From the NCBI RefSeq assembly GCF_020618775.1, contig NZ_JAESVB010000003.1:372001-436000 (forward strand): DNA of 64,000 bases, written 5' to 3'. This DNA is from Acidisoma silvae. GTDB lineage: Bacteria > Pseudomonadota > Alphaproteobacteria > Acetobacterales > Acetobacteraceae. The stretch's first letter is position 1. The number at the start of each line of letters is the position of its first letter. The notes beneath the pieces are model-generated. The model had not been told where the DNA came from. It ran no database searches and saw only the letters and a list, made by a program, of their open reading frames with translations. The position numbers and the translations under genes are program-made. Positions 1 to 10,068 of this stretch are shown piece by piece.

Positions 1-453
1 TCCGCCTGGTGCCACGGCCTGGGACAAAAGGTCCATGAAAACCTGCGGCTCCGGAATATGTTCGATCACCTCCAGCGCCGTCACGACAGGGAAACGATGC
101 CCTTCGGCTAGCAGATCCTCCAACCGGCCCAGACGATAGCGGAGAGGAAGATTTTGTCCCTCGCTATGCTTTTGCGCAGCACGAATAGCGGCAGGGGCGG
201 CGTCCAGGCCCAGAACCGAAAAACCTTTCTTGGCGAGCGCTTCCGACAACAGGCCCGCACCGCAGCCGATATCCAGCATCTCGGCCGCCGGAATGGTGGT
301 GAAATGCCGTCGCACCTGCGCCTCGACCCAGTCAGCCCGCAGCGGGTTCATCTGATGCAGCGGCGCCATCGGCCCTTTCGGCGTCCACCAGGCATCGGCC
401 AGCGCGTCAAAGCGGGCGATTTCCGCGTCTGAAAGAGTTCCGTCCTGCATCAT
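1..453 (-). CDS. ubiG: UbiG, bifunctional ubiquinone biosynthesis O-methyltransferase (C-terminus outside window)
   Basis: UbiG is the SAM-dependent O-methyltransferase that acts at both O-methylation steps of ubiquinone synthesis. Only the first 151 codons are present; the gene runs off the left edge. I translated it from two adjacent ATG codons (448-453). The N-terminus carries the family's FDALADAWW stretch, then GPMAPLHQMNPLR, the SAM-binding motif DIGCGAGLLSEALA and, near the edge, ALEVIEHIPEP. This combination is characteristic of UbiG rather than generic methyltransferases. It diverges from lysC across about 160 bp, a pairing common in alphaproteobacteria. Which of the two ATGs is used cannot be decided. 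Confidence 0.93.
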   Translation of the reverse strand, partial: MMQDGTLSDAEIARFDALADAWWTPKGPMAPLHQMNPLRADWVEAQVRRHFTTIPAAEMLDIGCGAGLLSEALAKKGFSVLGLDAAPAAIRAAQKHSEGQNLPLRYRLGRLEDLLAEGHRFPVVTALEVIEHIPEPQVFMDLLSQAVAPGG

Positions 454-616
454 TGCCCCTGAGCTATAGCGCGGCTATGTCTTCCGGCCGCACGGATGCC
501 CGCTTCGGCCGCCGGCAGTCATAAAGCCTCAGCCGCCGCGTGCCTAATGCCCGTGACGACCCGAGAGGCAGAGTTTGGAATGCAGTCCTAGTCGCGGATT
601 GCTTTGGAAAGGTATC

Positions 617-1834
617 ATGGCCCGGATTGTCATGAAGTTCGGCGGCACCTCCGTCGCCGATCTCGATCGTATTCGTAATGTCGCTGAGCGTGTCCGTCGC
701 GAGGTTGAAGCGGGGAACGAAGTGGCGGTTGTTGTCTCCGCCATGTCTGGCACGACCAACCAGCTGGTGGGCTGGTGCCAGAGCCTGTCGCCGCTGCATG
801 ACGCGCGGGAATACGACACGGTCGTCTCAACCGGCGAGCAGATTACCGCGGGCCTTGTCGCGATCGCGCTGCAGACGTTGGGCATCGAGGCGCGCTCCTG
901 GGCCGGATGGCAGGTGCCGATCCATACCGATGGCGCGCATGGCAAGGCGCGCATCGAGCGGATCGAGGGCAGCGAACTGGTGCGCCGCATGGGGCAGGGC
1001 CAGGTGGCGGTCGTCACCGGCTTCCAGGGCATCGGTCCGGACAACCGCATCACGACCCTCGGGCGCGGTGGGTCCGACACCTCGGCGGTCGCGCTGGCGG
1101 CCGCGCTGAAGGCGGACCGTTGCGATATCTATACGGATGTCGATGGGATCTATACGACCGACCCGCGTATGGTGCCGAAAGCACGAAAGCTTGAACGCAT
1201 TTCCTTCGAAGAAATGCTGGAGCTGGCCTCGGTCGGTGCGAAGGTTCTGCAGACGCGTAGCGTCGAATTGGCGATGAAGGAACGCGTGCGCGTTCAGGTC
1301 CTGTCCAGCTTCCAGGATCTGCCGGGCACGCTTGTCGTGGATGAGGAAGAGATCGTGGAAAAGGAAATCGTGTCCGGAATCGCCTATTCGCGCGATGAGG
1401 CAAAGCTCACCGTGCGTCGGGTGCCGGATCGGCCGGGCGTGGCGGCGGCCGTCTTCACCACGCTCGCGGACCAGAATGTGAATGTCGACATGATCGTGCA
1501 GAATATTTCGGACGAAGGCATGACCGACATGACCTTCACCGTCGGCAAGACCGATCTGGCGCTCGCCCAGGCGGCGCTGGCGGATAAGCGCTCTGAAATC
1601 GGCTATGCCGATCTTCTGGCCGATACCAATGTCGCCAAGATCAGCGTCGTCGGCGTCGGCATGCGCAGCCATGCCGGCATCGCCAGCACGATGTTCAAGG
1701 CTTTGGCCGAGAAGGGGATCAATATCCAGGTGATCTCGACCAGCGAGATCAAGGTGAGCATCCTGATCGCGTCCGACTATACCGAACTCGCGGTACGGTC
1801 CCTTCATACGGCCTATGGCCTCGATGCTGCTTGA
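617..1834 (+). CDS. lysC: Aspartate kinase
   Basis: This enzyme catalyses ATP-dependent phosphorylation of aspartate, the first committed step to lysine, threonine, methionine and diaminopimelate. The 405-residue protein begins MARIVMKFGGTSVAD, whose KFGGTSV motif is the substrate/nucleotide signature of aspartokinases, followed by VVVSAMSGTTNQL and GRGGSDTSAVALA. The last third holds two ACT-type regulatory repeats (for example GIASTMFKALAEKGINIQVI), so feedback control by lysine and/or threonine is expected. The start at 617 is preferred over an in-frame upstream codon at 575 because it gives the conserved N-terminus and follows a purine-rich GGAAAGG. The stop lies inside the next gene, implying co-translation with the nitronate monooxygenase-like gene and ptsP. 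Confidence 0.97.
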   Translation: MARIVMKFGGTSVADLDRIRNVAERVRREVEAGNEVAVVVSAMSGTTNQLVGWCQSLSPLHDAREYDTVVSTGEQITAGLVAIALQTLGIEARSWAGWQVPIHTDGAHGKARIERIEGSELVRRMGQGQVAVVTGFQGIGPDNRITTLGRGGSDTSAVALAAALKADRCDIYTDVDGIYTTDPRMVPKARKLERISFEEMLELASVGAKVLQTRSVELAMKERVRVQVLSSFQDLPGTLVVDEEEIVEKEIVSGIAYSRDEAKLTVRRVPDRPGVAAAVFTTLADQNVNVDMIVQNISDEGMTDMTFTVGKTDLALAQAALADKRSEIGYADLLADTNVAKISVVGVGMRSHAGIASTMFKALAEKGINIQVISTSEIKVSILIASDYTELAVRSLHTAYGLDAA

Positions 1835-2903
1835 TCTGGAGCGCAATGCCGTGACTGCGACCGAAAGCCTGGACCGCGCGGTATCGCCGCAACTGGCGGC
1901 ATTGTGGAGCCGGGGAACTGACTTCCTCGGCAGCCGCTATGCCATTCTGGGCGGGGCGATGAGCTGGGTGAGCGAGCGCCATCTGGTTGCCGCGATTTCG
2001 AATGCCGGCGGCTTCGGCGTGATCGCCTGCGGTTCGATGTCGCCGAGCCTGCTGGAAGCGGAGATTGCGGCAACCCAGGCGCTGACGGACAAGCCCTTCG
2101 GCGTCAATCTCATCACCATGCATCCGGCGCTGGACGAGCTGATCCAGGTCTGCCTGCGTGCGGGTGTCGGCCATATCGTCCTGGCGGGCGGCGTGCCTTC
2201 GGGCGCGGCGGTCAAGGCCGTGAAGGACGGCGGCGCCAAGCTCGTCTGTTTCGCCCCGGCGCTGGTTCTGGCCAAGCGCCTGGTGCGGTCCGGCGCGGAC
2301 GCGCTGGTCATCGAAGGATCGGAAGCCGGCGGCCATATCGGCCCGGTCTCGTTGATGGTTCTGGCGCAGGAAATTCTGCCTGTCATGCGCGATGTGCCGG
2401 TTTTCGTGGCCGGTGGCCTGGGCCGGGGGGACGCGATCCTCGGCATGCTGGAAATGGGTGCGGCCGGCGCCCAGCTCGGCACGCTTTTCGCTGCGACCAG
2501 CGAGAGCATCGCCCATGCCAATTTCAAGAAAGCCTTTTTCCGCGCCAATGCGCGCGACGCGCTGCCCTCCGTGCAATTGGACGAGCGCTTTCCGGTCATT
2601 CCCGTGCGCGGGCTGGTCAATGCCGGCACCAAGCGCTTTCTGGCGACGCAGGCTGAAACCCTGCGGCGCTTTCAGGCGAATGAAGTCACCCGCGAGGAAG
2701 GCCAGCTGTCGATCGAGCATTTCTGGGCCGGCGCGCTGCGGCGCGCGGTGATCGAGGGGGATGTGGAGGAAGGGTCCGTGATGGCCGGCCAATCGGTGGG
2801 CATGGTGCGCGAGGAACGGCCGGTGGCCGTCGTCATCGCGCAGCTGCTCGACGAGGCCGAAGCAATGCTGGCAAGCCGTGGACCAGCCCCCGCTTCGGTC
2901 TGA
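1815..2903 (+). CDS. Nitronate monooxygenase / FabK-like FMN TIM-barrel oxidoreductase
   Basis: This is a 362-residue member of the NPD (2-nitropropane dioxygenase) family, FMN enzymes that oxidise alkyl nitronates or, in the FabK branch, reduce enoyl-ACP. Seen directly: RYAILGGAMSWVS near residue 41, SNAGGFGVIACG at about 62-73, FGVNLI, EGSEAGGHIG (167-176, the FMN phosphate/catalytic His region) and a second glycine loop GGLGRGD (200-206). The substrate cannot be inferred. The start is uncertain: ATG at 1815 or 1824, both overlapping the end of lysC, or GTG at 1851. Its 3' end overlaps ptsP, so it lies in a coupled lysC-nmo-ptsP operon. Nothing in the motifs links it to lysine synthesis. 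Confidence 0.88.
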   Translation: MASMLLDLERNAVTATESLDRAVSPQLAALWSRGTDFLGSRYAILGGAMSWVSERHLVAAISNAGGFGVIACGSMSPSLLEAEIAATQALTDKPFGVNLITMHPALDELIQVCLRAGVGHIVLAGGVPSGAAVKAVKDGGAKLVCFAPALVLAKRLVRSGADALVIEGSEAGGHIGPVSLMVLAQEILPVMRDVPVFVAGGLGRGDAILGMLEMGAAGAQLGTLFAATSESIAHANFKKAFFRANARDALPSVQLDERFPVIPVRGLVNAGTKRFLATQAETLRRFQANEVTREEGQLSIEHFWAGALRRAVIEGDVEEGSVMAGQSVGMVREERPVAVVIAQLLDEAEAMLASRGPAPASV

Positions 2904-5208
2904 CGCGCTTCCCTGGACTCCCAGGCGGCTCTTCGCAAATCTGCGGGAGCGCCTGGCCCTTGGGAATACGCCCCTTCCCAAGCTGATCGAACTCGTCGCC
3001 AGCGAAATGGCGACGGAAGTCTGCTCGCTTTATGTGATGCGGACGGGCGAGGTTCTGGAACTGATCGCGACCTGTGGCCTGGAACTGGAAGCTGTCGGCC
3101 GCACGCGCCTGCGGTTGGGCGAGGGCATTGTCGGGCTGGTGGCTGCCATGGGCAGCGCGCTCAATCTGGCGGATGCCCGCGCGCATCCGGCCTTCGCCCA
3201 GCGGCCGGAAACGGGAGAGGCGGCCTTCGCCTCCCTGCTGGCCATTCCCGTTCGCCGCTCCGGCCATATCATCGGCGTGCTGACGGTGCAGAACCGCGAG
3301 CCGAGACGCTTCACCGAGCTGGAACAGGAGGCCGTGGAGACGGTCGCCATGCTGCTTGCCGAGATGCTGACGGCGGCAGGTGCGGTAGAGGTACGGGACG
3401 AGGGTTTCGGTGCGACTTTGCCACGGCGTTTCGACGGGCTGGCGCTGGCCTCGGGCATCGTCATGGGGCCGATCGTGCGCGCCGAGCAGCACTTCGCGCA
3501 TCGTCAGGTTCTGGCGGCAGATCCGGTGGCTGAGCAGCAGCGTCTGCTGACCGCCAGCGAACAGATGCGGCACGGGTTGGAGGAGCTTATTCGCGGCACC
3601 TCGGCTGCCATGACGGACGACGCCTCGGGGGATGTCATGGCCGCCTATCGCATGATCGCGGCCGACGCCGGCTGGCTGAAGCGCGTCTCCGCCATGATCG
3701 AAGGCGGGTTTTCGGCCGAGGCTGCCGTGACCCGCGTGCTGGGCGAATTGCGCGAAAAGATGCGGCGCATCGCCGATCCTTATCTGCGCGAACGTCTGGT
3801 CGATATCGAGGATCTGGGCAATCGCCTGGTCAAGCAGCTCAACCGGCTGGATCCGTGCGGCTTGCCGCGGGTCGGGGGCGATGCGCAGGACGTGGTTGGG
3901 GCAATCCTGGTGGCCCGGCGCCTGGGGCCGGCGGAACTGCTGGATTGGCACGCGCGGGGCGTGGCCGGCATTGTCATCGAGGAAGGCAGCGCGGCCGGGC
4001 ATGCGGCGATTCTGGCCCGGTCCCTGGGCCTGCCGGCGCTATCGGACGCACGGGGCGCTGTCGATGCCTGCCAGGACGGCGATGAGGGTATTCTGGACAC
4101 CGAGGACGGGATTTTCATCCTGCGTCCGGGCGACGAGGTGCGCCACGCCTATGCCAATGCCATTACCCTTGAGCGCGCGCAGGCTGCGCAATCGGCGTCA
4201 TTGCGCGACTTGCCGGCGGTGACGGCGGATGGCGTGAGCGTGTCGCTGATGATCAATTTGGGCCTGCCGCTGGAATTGCCGCAGCTGGAAGCGACGGGGG
4301 CGGCCGGGATCGGGCTTTACCGCACGGAAATTTCACTTCTGGCCCAGCATCGGCCCAGCACCGCGACGGCGGATCAGGCCGTGGAAGACGGGTTTTTGGC
4401 GAGCGATAAGCTCATGGGCCGACAAACAGCGGAATATGCGCGCGTTCTTGATCGTGCGGCCGGGCGGCCGGTTCTGTTTCGCACCCTCGACCTGGGCGGC
4501 GACAAGCTGTTGCCGAATGCCTCTCTGCCGGAAAGCGAAAACCCGGCCATGGGTTGGCGGTCTCTGCGTATCGGCCTGGACCGGCCGATGATCCTGCGGC
4601 GCCAGCTGCGTGCCATGCTGGCGGCGGCGCAGGGGCGGCCGCTGTCGATCATGTTCCCGATGGTGGCGACGATCGCCGAGTTTCGCGCGGCACGCGGATT
4701 GCTGGAGGCGGAGGTCGCGCGTCTGGAGCACGGGCCTGAGCAATTGCAGGTGGGCACCATGCTGGAAGTGCCGGCGCTGCTATGGCAGCTGCCGCAGCTG
4801 ATGAAGGAAGTCGACTTTGTTTCGGTCGGATCGAACGACCTCATGCAGTTCCTCTTCGCGGCCGATCGCGGCACGCCCAATCTGGCGGGCCGCTATGACC
4901 TGATTTCACCGCCCGTACTGGATCTGTTCGATTCCGTGGTGCGCCATGCGGAAGCGGAGGGCGTATGGCTGTCCTTCTGTGGCGAGGCCGCCGGCCGGCC
5001 CTTGGAAGCGCTGATCCTGGTGGCGCTCGGTTTCCATTCGCTGTCGATGTCGCCGGCCGCACTGCCGCGGGTCAAAACCCTGCTGCGCAAGGCTGATCTG
5101 GCCGGGTTCCGGAAGGTGTTGAGCGCCATCCGCAGCCATAATCCGCTGGCGGCCAGCCTGCGCGACCCGCTCAGCAGCTGGGCCCGCGAGCACGGTCTGC
5201 CTGTCTAG
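2878..5208 (+). CDS. ptsP: PtsP, GAF-domain enzyme I of the nitrogen phosphotransferase system (EI-Ntr)
   Basis: This protein autophosphorylates from phosphoenolpyruvate and passes the phosphate to an HPr/NPr-type carrier, the entry point of the regulatory PTS-Ntr. The 776 residues start at GTG inside the preceding gene. An N-terminal GAF domain occupies about residues 18-170 (VCSLYVMRTGEVLELIA, GEGIVGLVA, SLLAIPV, GVLTVQN). The enzyme I part follows. The phospho-histidine domain shows SAAGHAAILARSLGLPAL with the catalytic His at residue 375, and the C-terminal PEP-binding barrel shows SVGSNDLMQFLFAADRG and SFCGEAAGRP. The GAF domain separates it from the GAF-less enzyme I at 24805. In many relatives prfA and prmC follow it directly; here they lie about 37 kb away. 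Confidence 0.95.
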   Translation: MDQPPLRSDALPWTPRRLFANLRERLALGNTPLPKLIELVASEMATEVCSLYVMRTGEVLELIATCGLELEAVGRTRLRLGEGIVGLVAAMGSALNLADARAHPAFAQRPETGEAAFASLLAIPVRRSGHIIGVLTVQNREPRRFTELEQEAVETVAMLLAEMLTAAGAVEVRDEGFGATLPRRFDGLALASGIVMGPIVRAEQHFAHRQVLAADPVAEQQRLLTASEQMRHGLEELIRGTSAAMTDDASGDVMAAYRMIAADAGWLKRVSAMIEGGFSAEAAVTRVLGELREKMRRIADPYLRERLVDIEDLGNRLVKQLNRLDPCGLPRVGGDAQDVVGAILVARRLGPAELLDWHARGVAGIVIEEGSAAGHAAILARSLGLPALSDARGAVDACQDGDEGILDTEDGIFILRPGDEVRHAYANAITLERAQAAQSASLRDLPAVTADGVSVSLMINLGLPLELPQLEATGAAGIGLYRTEISLLAQHRPSTATADQAVEDGFLASDKLMGRQTAEYARVLDRAAGRPVLFRTLDLGGDKLLPNASLPESENPAMGWRSLRIGLDRPMILRRQLRAMLAAAQGRPLSIMFPMVATIAEFRAARGLLEAEVARLEHGPEQLQVGTMLEVPALLWQLPQLMKEVDFVSVGSNDLMQFLFAADRGTPNLAGRYDLISPPVLDLFDSVVRHAEAEGVWLSFCGEAAGRPLEALILVALGFHSLSMSPAALPRVKTLLRKADLAGFRKVLSAIRSHNPLAASLRDPLSSWAREHGLPV

Positions 5209-5233
5209 GCTGAGCGCAGGCTTCCCGAATAAT

Positions 5234-5737
5234 TCAGCTGTCGGAGCGCGGCAGCCAGGGCAGAACGCCGATATCGATCCCTTCTTCGGCCAGGGCTTCG
5301 GCCTCGGTGGCGGTCGCTTCTCCATAGATGCCGTGCGGGTCGGTCTCTCCGTAATGGATGCGGCGCGCCTCCTCGGCGAATTCCGTGCCGACATAGTCGC
5401 AGCTGCGCTCGACTTCCGACCGCAGGCGCTGCAGCAGGGCGCGGACATTGTCCGGCAGGCCGTTTTCCGCGATGGCGGCGATGGACGGATTAGCGGCAGC
5501 CACCGGCCGGTTGTCCGGGCTGTCCGTCTTGATGGCTTCGGCTTTAGGCACAGCGGTTTCGAATTTCTTGGTGCCGCGCCCGAGCGATGGCGCCATCAGT
5601 GCCCGCGTGACTTCGGTACTGTTGCAGCCGGGGCAGGAAACGAAGCCTGCCTTGGCCTGATCGTCGAAGGACGCACTGTCCTTGAACCAGCCGTCGAAGG
5701 CATGGCCCTGATGACATTGAAGCTGATAGTGGATCAT
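5234..5737 (-). CDS. DUF1178 family protein
   Basis: This is a 167-residue protein of the alphaproteobacterial DUF1178 family, whose function is not established. It opens MIHYQLQCHQGHAFDGWF and has a putative metal-binding pair CPGC at residues 35-38 within FVSCPGCNSTEVTRALMAP, followed by a low-complexity linker and a conserved C-terminal half (DNVRALLQRLRSEVE, CDYVGTEFAEEARRIHYGE). The ATG at 5735-5737 gives the canonical N-terminus; the reading frame is open further upstream but with unrelated sequence. It lies 13 bp downstream of parB on the same strand and is convergent with ptsP. In relatives it usually sits beside a nitrilase, ubiG and lysC, so its position after parB looks like a rearrangement junction. 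Confidence 0.9.
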   Translation of the reverse strand: MIHYQLQCHQGHAFDGWFKDSASFDDQAKAGFVSCPGCNSTEVTRALMAPSLGRGTKKFETAVPKAEAIKTDSPDNRPVAAANPSIAAIAENGLPDNVRALLQRLRSEVERSCDYVGTEFAEEARRIHYGETDPHGIYGEATATEAEALAEEGIDIGVLPWLPRSDS

Positions 5738-5750
5738 CGAAAAACCGGAT

Positions 5751-6610
5751 CTATCGCTGCATGAGAAGGGCGATAAGCCCTTCCAGCTGTTCGAAGCTTT
5801 TGTATTGAAGCTGCAGGCTGCCGCCACGCCCACGCGCGTTGATGGAGACAGCAAGGCCAAGACGCTCTTCCAACTCGCGCTCGATCATCCGCGTATCGGC
5901 ATCCTTGGACGGCGCCTCGCGCCGCTTCGGCGTGCCGTCCTCACCCTGGCGCGCTGTCAGCGCCTCGGTCTGGCGCACGTTCAGCCCCTGGGCGATGACG
6001 GCCAAAGCGGCCTTTGCCGGGTCTGGATGGGTTAGAAGTGCGCGGGCATGGCCGGCGCTGATGCTACCGCGGCGCAGCTCGATCTGAACCGCAGAGGGCA
6101 GTTTCAGCAGGCGGACGGTATTGGCGATATGGCTGCGGGACTTGCCGACGCTGTCGGCAACGCGCTCCTGCGTCAGCGAAAACTCCTCCATCAGGCGGCG
6201 ATAGCCTTCGCCTTCGTCGATCGGATTGAGGTCTTCGCGTTGCAGGTTTTCGACCAGTGCCGCCGCCATGGCGGCCGTGTCTTCAAGATCCCTGACCAGG
6301 GCTGGGATTTCGTGCAGGCCGGCTTGCTGGGAGGCGCGCCAGCGCCGTTCGCCGGCGATGATCTGAAAATGGCCGCGATTGGCAGGGTCAGGTCGTGCCA
6401 GAATCGGCTGCAGCACGCCCTGTTCGCGAATCGAAGCAGCCAGTGCGGCGAGTTCCGACGGGTCCAGCTGCGTGCGCGGCTGGAAGGGACCGGGCGTCAG
6501 CAGGTCCAGCGCAATATGCTGAATGGCGGCAGAGCGCGGGGCCGCGCTGCTGTCTTCGCCCAAAAGGGCAGCGAGACCACGGCCGAGACGGGGGCCAGCG
6601 TCGCGCGCGC

Positions 6611-6614
<4 letters not shown>
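5751..6614 (-). CDS. parB: Chromosome partitioning protein ParB
   Basis: ParB is the CTPase/DNA-binding clamp that loads at parS sites and recruits ParA for segregation of the origin region. The protein has 287 residues. Visible parts are the N-terminal RLGRGLAALLGE (the ParA-contacting segment), the ParB/Spo0J nuclease-like CTP-binding domain with GERRWRA at 88-94, ENLQREDLNPIDEGEGYRRL, and a helix-turn-helix TQERVADSVGKSRSHIANTV for parS recognition. A C-terminal dimerisation segment follows a charged linker. It overlaps parA by 4 bp and follows the parA-rsmG-mnmG-mnmE series. Two parS-like sites are present in the window, at 8120 and 58038. The usual next neighbour, holA, is not here but about 50 kb away. 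Confidence 0.97.
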
Positions 6615-7494
<880 letters not shown>

Positions 7495-7498
<4 letters not shown>

Positions 7499-8106
7499 GG
7501 TCTCTGCCCTTTGGGGTGAAGATCGTGAATGAGAAGAAGCCGCGCCTGGGCCGAGGTGCGGCTGGGAATACTGTCGATGCGCATGGACCAGTTGGTTTCG
7601 GCCTCTTGCAACTCAACCTCCGCGCGCTCGCCCTTTGGGAAAAGGCATGTGCCTCCGGGTGCGAGCAGTGGGTAGGCGAGGGCGAGAAGCTTCGGCAAGG
7701 GCGCGAGGGCGCGGGCAGTGATGAGCGCGCGGGGCGGAATGGTAAGCGCCTCGATACGTTCGGCATGGACGGTAACGGGGGCATTTGTCGCGACGGCGGC
7801 TTCGCGCAAAAAGGCGGCTTTGCGCTGGTCCGATTCCACAAGGTCGAAATGGATACCGGTTGCCAGAGCCAGAACCATGCCCGGCAGGCCACCGCCGGAT
7901 CCGAGATCGATGGCGCCGTCGAGTCCTATTGGGATGAGGGGCAGGAGCTGAAGGGAATCCTCGATATGGCGCGCGTGAATCCCGCCGATATCCTTGGCGC
8001 TGATCAGCTGGATCGTTGGATTCCATTTGACGATCAAGGCCGCGTAGAGATCCAGGCGCTGCCGGACGGCGCTGGGCAAAGTGGTGGCAAGGGCAGTCGT
8101 CACCAT
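7495..8106 (-). CDS. rsmG: 16S rRNA (guanine-527-N7)-methyltransferase RsmG
   Basis: This SAM-dependent enzyme methylates G527 of 16S rRNA (also known as GidB). The protein is 203 residues from ATG 8104-8106, MVTTALATTLPSAV. Family landmarks are WNPTIQLISAKD, RHIEDSLQLLPL, AIDLGSGGGLPGMVLALA (SAM loop) and ALAPLPKLLALAYPLL. The frame stays open upstream to 8163, but that part only reads through the parS-bearing end of mnmG, so the start just after the mnmG stop (1-bp gap) is preferred. It belongs to the mnmE-mnmG-rsmG-parA-parB series; the next gene, parA, overlaps by 4 bp. Confidence 0.95.
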
Positions 8107-8107
8107 G

Positions 8108-10036
8108 TCATGCCCCCATTGTTTCACGTGAAACGCCCGCGTCGAGTTTACGTAGTCCGGCAAGAATAATGGCGAGACCGGCCGGCGTCATGCCTGGAAT
8201 ACGGGCGGCAGCTCCGAGAGAACGCGGGCGATGCTGTGTTAGCTTGTCGCGAAGTTCGGCCGAAAGGCCGCCAAGGGCGGCGATATTCAGTCTTTCCGGC
8301 AGCGTGATGTCTTCCTGGCGCTTGAAGCTGCGAATCTCGGCCTCCTGACGGTCGAGATAGGCGGCATAACGGGCTTCGGTTTCCAGGGCTTCATAGACCC
8401 GCGCGGGCAGCGACCCGAGACGCGGAAAGGCGGCTTTGAGCTGATCCGCCGCAAGATCGCGCAGGGACAGCACCTCGTAGACGCTACGCGGCCGACCATC
8501 GGCACGCACATTCAGCCCCAGACCGGCGAGATGCGGCGGGGTATGGATGTCGGCCTGCGCGGTAACGCGGGCCTGGGTCAGGTCATCCCGAAACCTGTGG
8601 AAGGCCGCAGCCCGCTCTTGGCCGACGCAGCCCCAGTCGATGCCCTTATCCGTCAGGCGCAGATCGGCATTATCGGCCCGCAAGGACAGACGATATTCCG
8701 AGCGTGAGGTAAACATCCGATAGGGTTCGGTGACGCCATGGGTGATGAGGTCGTCGATGAGAACGCCGATATAGCCCTCCGACCGATCGACCTGCACGGG
8801 TGCGCTGTCACCCGCACGGCGCGCGGCATTGATGCCGGCGATGATGCCCTGGGCACCGGCTTCCTCGTATCCGGTGGTGCCGTTGATCTGGCCGGCCAGA
8901 AACAGCCCGCGCAGGATCTTCAATTCCAGGTCCGGCCCCAAGGCGCGCGGATCGACGAAATCATATTCGATGGCATAGCCGTGACGGGCAACCTGCGCCT
9001 GTTCCAGGCCGGGAATGGTCTTGAGAATCGCGTCCTGAACCGCCGCCGGCAGGCTGGTCGAAATGCCATTGGGATAGACGAGGTCGCCGCCTGGATGCTC
9101 CGGCAGGCCCTCCGGCTCCAGAAAGATCTGATGCCGATTGCGATCGGGGAAGCGGTGAATCTTATCCTCGATCGAGGGGCAGTAGCGCGGTCCACGTCCG
9201 GAGAGATGGCCGCCATAGACGGCCGATTCGTGAATATGGGCGCGGATCAGGTCATGGGTCGCGTCCGTCGTGCCGGTGATGCGGCAGCTGATCAATCGGT
9301 TGCCGATGCTCTGGGTCAGCGTGCTGAAAGGCTCCGGCACCGCCTCGCTCTCATCCTCCGGCAGGTTTTCCCAGTCGATGCTGGCGCGCAACAGCCGTGG
9401 CGGCGTGCCAGTCTTGAGGCGTGAGATCGGCAGGCCGAGCGCGCGCAGCCTTTGCGCCAGCGGCAGAGCAGGAGCCTCTCCGATGCGGCCGCCGGGCGAC
9501 TTTTCGGCGCCGACATGGATGGTGCCGTTCAGAAAGGTACCGGTCGTGATGACGACGGCACCGCAAGCGTAGCGGTGGCCGGCCGCATCGATCACGGCGG
9601 CAACGGCGCCGGAACCATCCTGCTCGATATCGGCGGCCTCGCCGGCAATAATGGTGAGGTTGGGTTGCGCCGCCAGAATGTCCTGCATGGCGATCCGGTA
9701 CAGATGCCGGTCCATCTGCGCCCGCGGACCGCGCACGGCCGGGCCTTTACTCCGATTGAGCACCTTGAAATGAATGCCGGCGCGATCGGCGGCGCGTCCC
9801 ATGACACCGTCCAGCGCGTCGATCTCGCGGACCAGATGGCCTTTGCCGATACCGCCGATGGCCGGGTTGCAGGACAACGCGCCGATAGTCTCGATGCGAT
9901 GGGTTAAAAGCAGCGTTCGCGCGCCCATGCGCGCCGAGGCCGCCGCCGCTTCACAGCCGGCATGACCGCCGCCAATGACCACGACATCGAAACGCTCGCC
10001 TGCGGTATCGGAGTTTGGGACAGAAAAATCGCTCAT
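8108..10036 (-). CDS. mnmG: tRNA uridine-5-carboxymethylaminomethyl(34) synthesis enzyme MnmG
   Basis: This FAD protein partners MnmE to install the carboxymethylaminomethyl group at wobble uridine 34 of certain tRNAs (GidA). The 642-residue protein has [16 protein letters not shown] (FAD Rossmann motif), [40 protein letters not shown] and the MnmG signature [16 protein letters not shown]. Length matches the family. The last codons, encoding GVSRETMGA, contain a perfect 14-bp parS palindrome (feature at 8120), so the gene's 3' end doubles as a ParB-loading site. It is 32 bp from mnmE upstream and 1 bp from rsmG downstream. Confidence 0.97.
   Translation of the reverse strand: MSDFSVPNSDTAGERFDVVVIGGGHAGCEAAAASARMGARTLLLTHRIETIGALSCNPAIGGIGKGHLVREIDALDGVMGRAADRAGIHFKVLNRSKGPAVRGPRAQMDRHLYRIAMQDILAAQPNLTIIAGEAADIEQDGSGAVAAVIDAAGHRYACGAVVITTGTFLNGTIHVGAEKSPGGRIGEAPALPLAQRLRALGLPISRLKTGTPPRLLRASIDWENLPEDESEAVPEPFSTLTQSIGNRLISCRITGTTDATHDLIRAHIHESAVYGGHLSGRGPRYCPSIEDKIHRFPDRNRHQIFLEPEGLPEHPGGDLVYPNGISTSLPAAVQDAILKTIPGLEQAQVARHGYAIEYDFVDPRALGPDLELKILRGLFLAGQINGTTGYEEAGAQGIIAGINAARRAGDSAPVQVDRSEGYIGVLIDDLITHGVTEPYRMFTSRSEYRLSLRADNADLRLTDKGIDWGCVGQERAAAFHRFRDDLTQARVTAQADIHTPPHLAGLGLNVRADGRPRSVYEVLSLRDLAADQLKAAFPRLGSLPARVYEALETEARYAAYLDRQEAEIRSFKRQEDITLPERLNIAALGGLSAELRDKLTQHRPRSLGAAARIPGMTPAGLAIILAGLRKLDAGVSRETMGA
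8120..8135. other. parS centromere-like site (perfect 14-bp core) inside the 3' end of mnmG
   Basis: TGTTTCACGTGAAACG reads as a 16-mer; the inner 14 bases GTTTCACGTGAAAC form a perfect palindrome identical to the core of the widespread bacterial parS consensus TGTTTCACGTGAAACA (15 of 16 match). It lies about 1.5 kb upstream of parA/parB, the expected position for an origin-proximal ParB nucleation site. In the mnmG frame it encodes VSRET. Sequence identity is seen; ParB binding is inferred from the family. Confidence 0.92.
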
Positions 10037-10068
10037 GGCGCGGTCATACAGCCGCGCTCGTCCGGCCG

